Position numbers and translations under genes: made by a program
Part shown: positions 6,368-12,504 of the stretch, piece by piece
Numbering within the stretch: the first letter of the stretch is position 1
Layout: each line of letters starts with the position of its first letter
Source: JBBDIM01 sp040880405
GTDB lineage: Bacteria; Planctomycetota; Planctomycetia; Pirellulales; Pirellulaceae
Direction: 5' to 3'
DNA length: 12,504 nucleotides
Assembly (NCBI GenBank): GCA_040880405.1
Contig: JBBDIM010000185.1
Span: 1 to 12,504 of the forward strand
Notes under the pieces: generated by a model
Databases searched by the model: none
What the model saw: only the letters and a program-made list of their open reading frames with translations
Told to the model about the DNA's origin: nothing

Positions 6368-7726
6368 ATGCGAACGAAACAATTGGTACTGCTAGGACTG
6401 ATGGCGGCCTGTTGGTCATTTGGAGGCCCTACCCTGGCAAACGCCGACACCCCGCCGAATATCGTTCTGATCATCTCGGACGATCAGGCCTGGACCGATT
6501 ATGGCTTCACGGGGCACCCCCACATCCAAACGCCAAACATCGATCAACTAGCACGGGAATCCCTCACGTTCACCCGAGGGTACGTTCCCAATAGCCTATG
6601 TCGCCCTTCGCTGGCGACGATCGTGACCGGGTTGTACACGCATCAGCACAAGATCGTGGGGAACGACCCGCCTCCGCCGGCCGATATGCTCGACAAGCCG
6701 AAAAGGCGACAATTCGCCGATCCCCGGTACCTGCCCATCCGGCAAGAGTATCTGAAGCATATCGACCGCGTCCCCAAACTGGCCGAGATCCTGGGAGAAG
6801 AACTGGGTTATGTCTCGCACCAGTCCGGGAAGTGGTGGGAGGGGCACTTCAGCAAAGGGGGCTTTACCGATGGAATGACCCACGGCGACCGGACTCGCGG
6901 CGGTCGCCATGGGGACGAAGGGCTCAAAATCGGCCGCCAAGGGATGGAGCCGGTTTTCGACTTCATCGACACGGCCCAAAAAGAGGAACAGCCGTTCTTC
7001 GTTTACTATGCCCCGTTCCTGCCCCATACGCCCCATAATCCACCGGAGCGACTTCTAGCGAAGTACCGCGACAAAACACCTCATCTGCCGATTGCCAAAT
7101 ATTGGGCGATGTGCGAGTGGTTTGATGAGACAGTGGGGCAGCTCTTGGAGCATCTCGACGAACGGAAATTGGCGGACAACACGATGGTCCTCTACGTCTG
7201 CGATAACGGCTGGATCAACGACACCCAGGCCAGTCGCTACGCCCCCCGCTCCAAACGCTCGCAATACGATGGCGGTCTTCGGACGCCGATCATGGTGCGT
7301 TGGCCCGGTAAGGTCGAACCCCGGCTGGAGCAGACCGAATTGGCAAGTTCCATCGATCTGGTACCGACCGCGCTGGCCGCCGTGGGACTGGAAAAAACCG
7401 AGGCGATGCAAGGGATCAACCTGCTCGACCGGGAAGCGGTCGAGAAGCGTGACGCGATTTACGGCGATATCTTCGAACATGACATCCGCCACATGACCGA
7501 CCCGGTCCCGAGCCTCAGATTTCGCTGGGTGATCGAAGGCCCCTGGAAGCTGATTGTCCCTCACCCGGCGGTCGAGCCGGATGCGGAGATCGAGCTGTTC
7601 CACCTTTTGGACGACCCCGACGAGCAAAAAAACTTGGCGACCGAGAAGCCGGACCTGGTCGCTCGCTTGAGCAAGAAGATTGACGCCTGGTGGCCCGCCA
7701 CCCGTGAATCCGGGGATTCACGTTGA
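6368..7726 (+). CDS. Secreted sulfatase family protein with atypical active-site motif
   Basis: 452-residue alkaline-phosphatase-fold sulfatase, probably exported to cleave sulfate esters from polysaccharides (substrate unknown). Residues 1-27 are a signal peptide (MRTKQLVLLGLMAACW, ending near ANA). Metal ligands D38 and D39 lie in LIISDDQAW. The nucleophile region is NSLCRPSLATIVTGLYTHQH with Cys78, the residue normally converted to formylglycine. Asp279-Asn280 lie in CDNG, and K296 precedes the QYDGGLRTPIMVRWPG block; the C-terminal LFHLLDDPDEQKNLA segment is typical. The consensus is C-x-P-S-R, but here the fifth residue is Leu (CRPSL). The usual GKWH is GKWW (154-157). The frame is open from an ATG at 6320, but only the ATG at 6368 gives a signal peptide at the N-terminus. 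Its stop overlaps the next start (TTGA). Confidence 0.9.
   Translation: MRTKQLVLLGLMAACWSFGGPTLANADTPPNIVLIISDDQAWTDYGFTGHPHIQTPNIDQLARESLTFTRGYVPNSLCRPSLATIVTGLYTHQHKIVGNDPPPPADMLDKPKRRQFADPRYLPIRQEYLKHIDRVPKLAEILGEELGYVSHQSGKWWEGHFSKGGFTDGMTHGDRTRGGRHGDEGLKIGRQGMEPVFDFIDTAQKEEQPFFVYYAPFLPHTPHNPPERLLAKYRDKTPHLPIAKYWAMCEWFDETVGQLLEHLDERKLADNTMVLYVCDNGWINDTQASRYAPRSKRSQYDGGLRTPIMVRWPGKVEPRLEQTELASSIDLVPTALAAVGLEKTEAMQGINLLDREAVEKRDAIYGDIFEHDIRHMTDPVPSLRFRWVIEGPWKLIVPHPAVEPDAEIELFHLLDDPDEQKNLATEKPDLVARLSKKIDAWWPATRESGDSR
7704..7721 (+). promoter_or_regulatory. Hairpin over the ribosome site of the aminotransferase
   Basis: GTGAATC (7704-7710), loop CGGG, GATTCAC (7715-7721) form a 7-bp stem. 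It contains GGGGA (7712-7716), the only Shine-Dalgarno-like sequence for the TTG start at 7723. Ribosomes finishing the sulfatase would open it, so translation of the two genes should be coupled. An in-frame TGA at 7705-7707 rules out an earlier start. Confidence 0.5.
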
Positions 7727-8850
7727 TCGACCTCAGCGACTTACCTCCGATTCCACAAACCTGGCTCGATTGGCCACCGGCGGACGCGGATGTGGAAGAG
7801 GCGTTACAAGAGACCTACCGTAATGGTACCTGGGGGCATTACCATGGCCCCCGTGGCCAGGAACTGGAATCTTGCCTCGCGGAGTTTCATCAGGTCGACC
7901 ACGCGCTCACCTGCAGTTCCGGCACGGTGGCGGTGACGATCGCGCTGCGTGGCTTGCATCTGCCAGCAGAGAGCGAGGTTTTGCTCGGGGCATACGACTT
8001 CCCTGGTAATTTCCGAGCGATACAGGAGGCGGGCCTGCGGCCGGTCCTGGTCGACATCGATCCGGAAACCTGGTGCATAGACCTATCCCAAATCGAAGCG
8101 GCCTGCACTCCCCGGACCGCGGCGATGATTGTCTCGCACCTGCATGGCGGGCTCGCTCCCATGCCGCAGGTCATGGATCTCGCTGCACGCAGCGGCCTGC
8201 TGGTCGTCGAGGATGCCTGTCAGGCCCCAGGGGCCCTGATCGGCAAACACCGAGTCGCGAGTTGGGGAGATGTGGGGGTCGTGAGTTTCGGCGGGAGTAA
8301 GTTACTAACCGCGGGACGTGGCGGAGCGGTCCTCACCTGCCGCGGGGATGTGATGCAGCGGGCGAAAATCTACTGCGAGCGGGGCAATCACGCCTTTCCC
8401 TTGAGCGAACTTCAGGCAACGGTTCTCTTGCCCCAACTGAAGAAACTGGCTCCGCGAGACCTTACCCGGGCCGCCGCGATACGCGGGCTCCGCGACTCTT
8501 TGGCGGATCTGCAAGGTGAACTCACTCCGGTGGTTTGCGATTTCGAACACAACCTGCCCGGCTTCTACAAACATGCCTGGCTTTGTGCCGGCCCGCGCGG
8601 CGAGGATCTGCGTCGCCATTTGTTGGCGGCCAGCGAAGTAGTGAAATTACCCTTGGGGGAGGGCTTTCGCGGCTTCACCAAAAGGCCCGCCAGTCAGTGC
8701 CGCAAAGTGGGGCCTTTAACACATGCCACGGAGGCCGCCCAGCGGACGGTCGTGCTTCACCATCCGATTCTGCTGCACGGAAACTCGGCGATCCATCAGT
8801 TATGCGAAACGATTCGGGCCGTGGTAGAGCGGACCTTAGACGCGTCGTAG
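7723..8850 (+). CDS. DegT/DnrJ/EryC1/StrS-family PLP aminotransferase
   Basis: 375-residue fold-type I PLP enzyme of the family that usually aminates keto sugars in nucleotide-sugar pathways. Cofactor motifs are SSGT (65-68, phosphate binding), VVEDACQAPGA (Asp164 against the pyridine nitrogen, Gln167) and SFGGSKLLTAGRGG with Lys193 as the Schiff-base lysine. The N-terminal YRNGTWGHYHGPRGQELE block is also typical. The start is TTG at 7723; TTGA is shared with the sulfatase stop, with GGGGA six bases upstream, and no other start is possible because of the TGA at 7705. Pairing with a sulfatase is unusual and hints at sulfated or amino-sugar glycan metabolism, which is inference. The stop TAG (8848-8850) lies in the first bases of the downstream repeat, so the native C-terminus may have been altered; length is normal for the family. 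Confidence 0.88.
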   Translation: MIDLSDLPPIPQTWLDWPPADADVEEALQETYRNGTWGHYHGPRGQELESCLAEFHQVDHALTCSSGTVAVTIALRGLHLPAESEVLLGAYDFPGNFRAIQEAGLRPVLVDIDPETWCIDLSQIEAACTPRTAAMIVSHLHGGLAPMPQVMDLAARSGLLVVEDACQAPGALIGKHRVASWGDVGVVSFGGSKLLTAGRGGAVLTCRGDVMQRAKIYCERGNHAFPLSELQATVLLPQLKKLAPRDLTRAAAIRGLRDSLADLQGELTPVVCDFEHNLPGFYKHAWLCAGPRGEDLRRHLLAASEVVKLPLGEGFRGFTKRPASQCRKVGPLTHATEAAQRTVVLHHPILLHGNSAIHQLCETIRAVVERTLDAS

Positions 8851-8971
8851 CCACGCTCGCCAAGAGCGTGGGGGCCGGCGGGCAAGGTTTGCCCCTGGGG
8901 CTGCGTGGGTTAGCACTTCTCCCACGCTTTTAGCAAGCGTGGCTACGACGCGCAGGCGCGGGGACGACAGA
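8846..8971. repeat. Hairpin repeat array, unit 1 (R-L)
   Basis: Unit bounded by CGTAGCCACGCT (8846-8857) and its complement AGCGTGGCTACG (8936-8947), followed by a GACGCGCAGG...GACGACAGA tail. Hairpin R is CCACGCTC (8851-8858), GCCAA, GAGCGTGG (8864-8871). Hairpin L is CCACGCTT (8922-8929), TTAGC, AAGCGTGG (8935-8942). Compared with the R hairpin at 2797, the stem base pair G-C has become C-G on both arms, a compensatory change. It begins inside the end of the aminotransferase gene. Confidence 0.85.
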
Positions 8972-8992
8972 AAGAAGCTCTCAAAATCCTCC

Positions 8993-9119
8993 CGTAGCCA
9001 CGCTCGCGAAGAGCGTGGGGGCCCCGCGGGTAAGGTTTCCCCCTGGGGCTGCGTGGGCGAGCACTTCTCCCACGCTTTTAGCAAGCGTGGCTACGACGCG
9101 CAGAGGCGGGGACGACAGA
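8993..9119. repeat. Hairpin repeat array, unit 2 (R-L)
   Basis: A near-identical copy of unit 1, displaced by 147 bp, with about ten differences, mostly in loops and spacer. R stem CCACGCTC/GAGCGTGG has loop GCGAA instead of GCCAA; the L hairpin is unchanged. The 21-bp sequence between the units (8972-8992) is not repeated. The array fills the gap between the aminotransferase and the region before csrA copy 2. Confidence 0.85.
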
Positions 9120-9179
9120 TGATCGCCCAGGTTGGGGACCTCTCGAAGTAAGAAGCCACCAAATGAAAACACCCTCGGT

Positions 9180-9323
9180 CAGCGACCCAGGGTGATTCAA
9201 ATTGAGTTGGATGAATTGCTGCGTAACCATCGCATGGGGCGATTCAACGTCTCCCTTCGGGAAAGGCGGGCGGAACAACTCGCTCGACGGCTCTACGCGA
9301 CGGCCAAGCGATGTCTTAAATTG
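9180..9323 (+). other. Region between the repeat array and csrA copy 2; weakly coding-like
   Basis: A plus-strand frame open from about 9132 to 9560 has a protein-like stretch here (VIQIELDELLRNHRMGRF, then an Arg-rich helix-like part). It then continues antisense through the whole csrA gene, which is the real gene there. I recognise no family and see no good start or ribosome site. It may be chance or the remnant of a gene. No clear terminator for the minus-strand csrA is seen. Confidence 0.2.
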
Positions 9324-9569
9324 CTAGTTGGAACCGGCTGGACAGTCGACATTGGTTATCGTAAACGATGCGAGCGCGTCGAGCGGGATCTCGATTTCGT
9401 GGCGAACGACTTCTTTGGTCTCGTCTTCGACTTCACCACGCAAGATTCTTACATCTTTGGGTGCGTCGATTCCGATCGTGACCCGATTCCCGGAAATCCG
9501 GTTCACGACGATCTCAATGTCGTCGCCAATACGAATCGTGTCACCAATTTTTCGGCTTAAAACTAACAT
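9324..9569 (-). CDS. csrA: CsrA/RsmA-family carbon storage regulator (copy 2)
   Basis: 81-residue mRNA-binding regulator. MLVLSRKIGDTIRIGDDIEI, NRISGNRVTIGIDAPKDV and RILRGEVEDE form a canonical CsrA domain with L4, R6 and R44. Unlike copy 1 it keeps the classic IGDTIRIGDD segment. The tail (about 50-81) is short, ending in FTITNVDCPAGSN. The ATG at 9567-9569 is preceded by GGAGGAG (9583-9577 on the minus strand) seven bases away. The leader can fold as GGAG-GAG-CTCC, which would place a GGA in the loop and cover the ribosome site, a layout suited to CsrA autoregulation. An earlier in-frame ATG (9635) is rejected because the CsrA start is invariant. A sigma-54-type promoter lies at 9693-9678. 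The two copies differ enough to have separate RNA targets, which is inference. Confidence 0.95.
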   Translation of the reverse strand: MLVLSRKIGDTIRIGDDIEIVVNRISGNRVTIGIDAPKDVRILRGEVEDETKEVVRHEIEIPLDALASFTITNVDCPAGSN

Positions 9570-9677
9570 TTGGGAGCTCCTCCGTGCGAGCAAGTGTTGA
9601 TCATCGTGACCTAACGAGCCTTCGCGACAAAACAATCATCCGCGACGCCTGTCACATCGTTTCCGCACCATGCTATC

Positions 9678-9693
9678 TGCAAGAGCCGGGCCA
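9678..9693 (-). promoter_or_regulatory. Sigma-54-type promoter of csrA copy 2
   Basis: On the minus strand TGGCCCGGCTCTTGCA (9693 down to 9678) matches TGGCAYG-N4-TTGCW at all specified bases except position 5 (C for A). GG and GC are correctly spaced. It is preceded by GGTTT, as is the copy 1 promoter. Transcription would begin near 9667, giving a leader of about 98 nt. Confidence 0.6.
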
Positions 9694-10143
9694 AAACCAA
9701 AAAAATAGCCACGAAATTTTACCCAGTGGTTGTAACCCTATGCATCAAAACAGGTTGTGGGTTTTTTTGCGGGACGAGATTTACTCAAGTTTGAAAGCCC
9801 AAATGCCGACGCGATGTCTCTCTTTGAGACGAGTAGATCAATCTGAGAAACGACCCTCTCATTACTGGTAATTCGCCTATTTAAGGGCTTTAAAGGCGTT
9901 CCGGTTGTTCTCTCCGGCTGGCAAATCCCTGGGGAGCGGGATTGTTGTAGGTGGCTTAGCTGGTCGTTAGGCGACCACTTGGCTTGTCTGGCAATCAGAT
10001 TTCCCGCCGTTTCTGGCGACGAGGTAAGCTCGCGATGCTTGAATCGAGATCGCTCACGCGTCAGGTTGGGGCTCCAACTCAAGCCGATCCAAGCGCAACC
10101 CATCTCGCTCCTCACCCCTTCACGTAACGTCCCGGCCGGCAAA
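9694..10143. other. Gene-free region upstream of csrA copy 2
   Basis: No coding frame I can support. Small dyads are GGTTGTAACC (9728-9737) and GTCTC (9816-9820) with GAGAC (9826-9830). The latter is about 125 bp upstream of the csrA -24 element and is a candidate activator site, weakly supported. A T7 run at 9762-9768 follows a poorly paired stem. Confidence 0.4.
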
Positions 10144-10332
10144 ATGATCACGTTTGGGTACTTCGCCTGCGAGGAGGTGGATACCTGGCCCGGGCGGAAT
10201 TTCCTCCGTCGGCGGTGGTGTCTGGCGGAGGAAGCTCGATACCGCCTGCGGCGGAAACGGCTTCAGCGATTGATCGATCTAGTGGAACAACAGTATCACG
10301 AGCAAATATCGACGCTCGCCGGTTTAATCTGA
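10144..10332 (+). CDS. Possible small basic protein, uncertain
   Basis: 62 codons from ATG 10144 to TGA 10332. The product is Arg-rich with a helix-like core (FLRRRWCLAEEARYRLRRKRL, then QRLIDLVEQQYHEQ). Third codon positions are mostly G or C in the first half, as in the real genes here. There is no Shine-Dalgarno site (GGCCGGCAAA precedes the ATG) and no family is recognised. The frame continues open upstream to about 9979, but that part looks non-coding. It may be a chance frame. Confidence 0.25.
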   Translation: MITFGYFACEEVDTWPGRNFLRRRWCLAEEARYRLRRKRLQRLIDLVEQQYHEQISTLAGLI

Positions 10333-10400
10333 GCGCTGCGGATGGGAGAATGGGACCAGAATGTTTCCCCTTCCCACCCTCACCTCGCGAGCTTCTTCCC

Positions 10401-11168
10401 ATGCCAAAGGTTCTCACCGGCAATTTAATATTGTGCAGTTGCCTTATCTCCACTTTGGCAACGGGAGCGGAGCCCCCCACGTTGGACCAAGCCCAGCAGG
10501 CGATCCAGCGGCATGACAGCGCCGCGGCGGCGCGGATCCTCGATTCCCTGATCGAACTCGAGCCGGACGACCCCCAGCTCTACTACTGGCGCGGGCGCGA
10601 ACGCTTCCGCCTGGGGCGGTTCGCCCAGTCGGTAACCGATTTCGATCGGTACGTGGAGCTCCGGCCGGACCAGGCCTCCCGGCAATGGGAACGGGGTATT
10701 GCCTGCTTCTACGCGGGGCAGTTCGCCCAAGGGGCGAAGCAGTTTGAGAACTACCAAAATTTTCACAACGCCGACGTGGAAAACACGATCTGGCGATTTC
10801 TCTGCCAAGCCAAGGCTCAAAGCCTTGAGGTCGCCCGAGAAAGCATGCTCAAGACCGAGCCCGACCCCCGTCCCGCCATGGATGCAATCCTGGAGCTTTA
10901 CCAAGGTAACCGCGCCCCTCAGGAAGTGTTTGCCCTGGCGAGTGACGAGCGACTGTCAGGCGCCCAGCGGGCCGCCGCCACGTTCTATGCCAATCTGTAC
11001 GTCGGTTTGTACCACGACCTCCAGGGCCGCCCGGAAGAGGCGCAAAAGGTTCTCGAAGCAGCCGCCAGCGACGCTGCGCTCAAGGCGGGCTCTGGCCGGA
11101 TCAATCGTTACATGTGGGACGTGGCCCGGCTGCATCTGAACCGTCTCAAGGATCGCGAGAAAAATTAA
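10401..11168 (+). CDS. Secreted tetratricopeptide repeat protein
   Basis: 255 residues. MPKVLTGNLILCSCLISTLATGA is a signal peptide, probably cleaved near residue 23, so the protein should be periplasmic or envelope-located. TPR-like helical pairs are at about 27-57 (AQQAIQRHDSAAAARILDSLIELEPD), 58-90 (LYYWRGRERFRLGRFAQSV, then DFDRYVELRP) and 92-124 (QWERGIACFYAGQFAQGAKQFENY), with a further one at about 191-224 (FYANLYVGLYHDLQGRPEEA). TPRs are protein-binding scaffolds; no enzyme motif is seen and the partner is unknown. The frame is open from 10215, but only the ATG at 10401 gives an N-terminal signal. No ribosome binding site is visible, as for several genes here. The organisation resembles NlpI-like TPR proteins, though without a lipobox. 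Confidence 0.85.
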   Translation: MPKVLTGNLILCSCLISTLATGAEPPTLDQAQQAIQRHDSAAAARILDSLIELEPDDPQLYYWRGRERFRLGRFAQSVTDFDRYVELRPDQASRQWERGIACFYAGQFAQGAKQFENYQNFHNADVENTIWRFLCQAKAQSLEVARESMLKTEPDPRPAMDAILELYQGNRAPQEVFALASDERLSGAQRAAATFYANLYVGLYHDLQGRPEEAQKVLEAAASDAALKAGSGRINRYMWDVARLHLNRLKDREKN

Positions 11169-11316
11169 CCTCCCGACCCCACCACTCCGTGTGCGCGTCC
11201 CATTTGTAGGGAAATTTTAGGGGCAGCGGATCAATGACTAGCCTTTTGCGCCTTTACGAGAGATTTAAAGAGCGGCTGTTAATCGCGTTAAGGCACGAAG
11301 TAGTACCCCGGAGAAT
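11169..11316. other. Intergenic region with a doubtful short ORF
   Basis: An ATG at 11234, ten bases after AGGGG (11219-11223), opens a 66-codon frame beginning MTSLLRLYERFKERLLIALRH. From about residue 34 it reads through the dispersed repeat at 11317 onward (GTQRRSGAKARRH), a translation typical of such repeats. Either it is not coding or its end has been replaced by the repeat. Confidence 0.25.
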
Positions 11317-11349
11317 GCCGGCCGAATGTAAAGAATTTGGAACGCAGAG
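11317..11349. repeat. Direct repeat copy A (start of CGCAGAG-type repeat)
   Basis: TGCCGGCCGAATGTAAAG followed by AATTTGGAACGCAGAG matches 11520-11551 with few differences and one small indel, 203 bp apart. It continues into degenerate roughly 9-bp units (CGCAGAGA, CGCAGTGG, CGCAAAGG, CGCGGAGA) to about 11377. Confidence 0.7.
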
Positions 11350-11447
11350 ACGCAGTGGCGCAAAGGCGCGGAGACACAACCTGCGAGAAAGTCTTCCCTC
11401 AGCGCACTCCGCCGAAGAAGGCAACAGGGATTGAATCGGGGAGAAAA

Positions 11448-11510
11448 CGGCAGGGATAAACCCCGCCGCTCGGGGTTAGTAGCAACGAGCGGCGGGGTTT
11501 ATCCCCGCCG
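11448..11510. repeat. Long perfect stem-loop
   Basis: GGGATAAACCCCGCCGCTCG (11453-11472) and its exact reverse complement (11486-11505) form a 20-bp perfect stem around a 13-base loop. After one A-C mismatch the stem extends four more pairs (CGGC 11448-11451 with GCCG 11507-11510), 24 of 25 pairs in all. No T run follows, so it is not a simple terminator. The lack of drift in the stem suggests recent origin or maintained structure. Confidence 0.88.
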
Positions 11511-11519
11511 TCCAAAGTC

Positions 11520-11640
<121 letters not shown>

Positions 11641-11836
11641 ATTTAACATTGAAGTTCGCAAATAGCCTCCACGAGAACACGCAATCGATCACTGGCCTTG
11701 ACGAGGCGAGATCGGAAGTTGTTTTTCACTGCCCGCCCAGCAGGTTGCCCCGGCGGTGGAAACCTCCGGGGGGATGAATTATGGTGAAGGAGGCGTCCTT
11801 CCCCCTTCCCTCCCGCCGTTGATGTGGAGTTCCCCC
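11641..11836. other. Upstream region of the second sulfatase
   Basis: No gene is supported in this stretch. It ends with GGAG (11826-11829), seven bases before the ATG at 11837, a usable Shine-Dalgarno site. No clear promoter is seen. Confidence 0.4.
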
Positions 11837-12504
11837 ATGATCCGAACCCTCTTGTCACTCGTTGGATTGTTGCTCCTTTTGGTCACCGCGCCGATCCGGT
11901 CTGCAGCGGCGGACGACCGGCGGCCTAACTTCCTGGTCATCCTGTGCGACGACCTGGGATATGGCGATCTTGGCTGCTTTGGTCACCCCCAAATCAAAAC
12001 GCCTCACTTGGATCGTTTGGCCAAGCAGGGTGTGCGCCTCACCGATGCCTATTCCGCCGCACCAGTCTGTTCGGCGGCTCGGGCCGGCATGTTGACCGGC
12101 CGCACGCCGAGCCGCGTCGGGGTTTACGATTGGATCCCCCACAACCACCCGATGCACGTCCCGGCAAGCGAGGTGACCGTCGCCGGCCTCTTGAAAGACG
12201 CGGGCTACGACACCTGCCACAGTGGCAAGTGGCACTGCAATGGCAAGTTCAACTCGCCAGACCAACCACAGCCGGACGACCATGGTTTTAACCATTGGTT
12301 CAGCACCCAAAACAACGCCGCGCCGACCCACGAGAACCCCACCAACTTCGTCCGCAACGGCAAGCAAGTCGGCCCGTTGGAAGGATTTTCGTGTCAGATT
12401 GTGGCGGATGAGGCCGCGCGGTGGCTCAAGTCGGGCCGAGACCCGGACAAACCATTCTTCGCCTGGGTCTGTTTCCACGAACCCCACGAACCGGTCGCCT
12501 CGCC
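11837..12504 (+). CDS. Secreted sulfatase, 3' end beyond the window
   Basis: Only the first 222 codons are present; the frame is open at the window edge. Residues 1-25 form a signal peptide (MIRTLLSLVGLLLLLVTAPI, then RSAAA). Metal-binding D38 and D39 lie in VILCDDLGYGDLG. The active-site segment is PVCSAARAGMLTGR with Cys78 in a C-x-A-x-R motif, a form accepted for formylglycine conversion in place of C-x-P-x-R. SGKWHCNGKF (129-138) has the usual GKWH. PFFAWVCFHEPHEP (206-219) is the histidine region. It is thus a regular, probably active sulfatase, in contrast to the one at 6368. It should act on sulfated polysaccharides outside the cytoplasm; the substrate is unknown. The start follows a GGAG site and gives a proper signal peptide. 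Confidence 0.93.
   Translation, partial: MIRTLLSLVGLLLLLVTAPIRSAAADDRRPNFLVILCDDLGYGDLGCFGHPQIKTPHLDRLAKQGVRLTDAYSAAPVCSAARAGMLTGRTPSRVGVYDWIPHNHPMHVPASEVTVAGLLKDAGYDTCHSGKWHCNGKFNSPDQPQPDDHGFNHWFSTQNNAAPTHENPTNFVRNGKQVGPLEGFSCQIVADEAARWLKSGRDPDKPFFAWVCFHEPHEPVAS

Noticed and set aside
8846..9119. CRISPR array reading of the repeats
   Set aside because: Only two long units with related spacers, repeats that form paired hairpins, and no cas genes.
9721..9768. Hairpin plus T7 as a plus-strand terminator
   Set aside because: The stem (ACCCA with TGGGT, AACC with GGTT) needs large asymmetric bulges, and no plus-strand gene ends nearby.
11234..11434. Short ORF MTSLLRLYERFKERL... as a gene
   Set aside because: About half of it is a translation of a dispersed CGCAGAG-type repeat; coding status not supportable.
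11855..12487. 210-codon minus-strand frame at the right end
   Set aside because: It is antisense to the sulfatase that starts at 11837, whose signal peptide, metal site and CxAxR motif are unmistakable.

Overview
The window is a moderately GC-rich bacterial chromosome segment. The best guess is a planctomycete (Pirellulales-like). This is an inference from two secreted sulfatases close together, two csrA genes, many genes without a Shine-Dalgarno sequence, and dispersed palindromic repeats between genes. No rRNA, tRNA, CRISPR array or intact transposase gene was seen.

Layout. Bases 357-1628 hold enolase (eno), closed by a textbook intrinsic terminator (1662-1693). A possible leaderless promoter then serves two small membrane proteins (1732-2148 and 2145-2708) whose frames overlap by ATGA. 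A palindromic repeat (2742-2830) follows them. Next is csrA copy 1 (3229-3624, C-terminally extended), convergent with a 714-residue lipoprotein alpha/beta hydrolase on the minus strand (3666-5810). The divergent gap between the hydrolase and the first sulfatase (6368-7726) holds a 326-bp non-autonomous transposon-like element (5967-6292) with perfect 24-bp inverted ends and 9-bp target duplications. The sulfatase is translationally coupled through a TTGA overlap to a DegT/DnrJ/EryC1/StrS-type PLP aminotransferase (7723-8850). The stop codon of that aminotransferase lies in the first bases of a two-copy repeat array (8846-9119). csrA copy 2 lies on the minus strand (9324-9569). A secreted TPR protein (10401-11168) follows a mostly gene-free stretch. 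A repeat-rich intergenic region (11317-11640) with a 20-bp perfect hairpin and a run of 38 C leads to a second sulfatase (from 11837), cut by the window end.

How it fits together. The most notable regulatory signal is that both csrA genes, far apart and on opposite strands, are preceded by sequences matching the sigma-54 (-24/-12) promoter consensus: 3151-3166 for copy 1 and 9693-9678 (minus) for copy 2. This suggests that CsrA-type post-transcriptional control is itself driven by RpoN and an enhancer-binding protein. The second notable layer is one family of paired hairpins (stem CCACG...CGTGG, flank GTAGC) seen at 2742-2830, twice inside the mobile element and twice in the 8846-9119 array. 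It shows a compensatory stem change and a conserved spacing of the modules.
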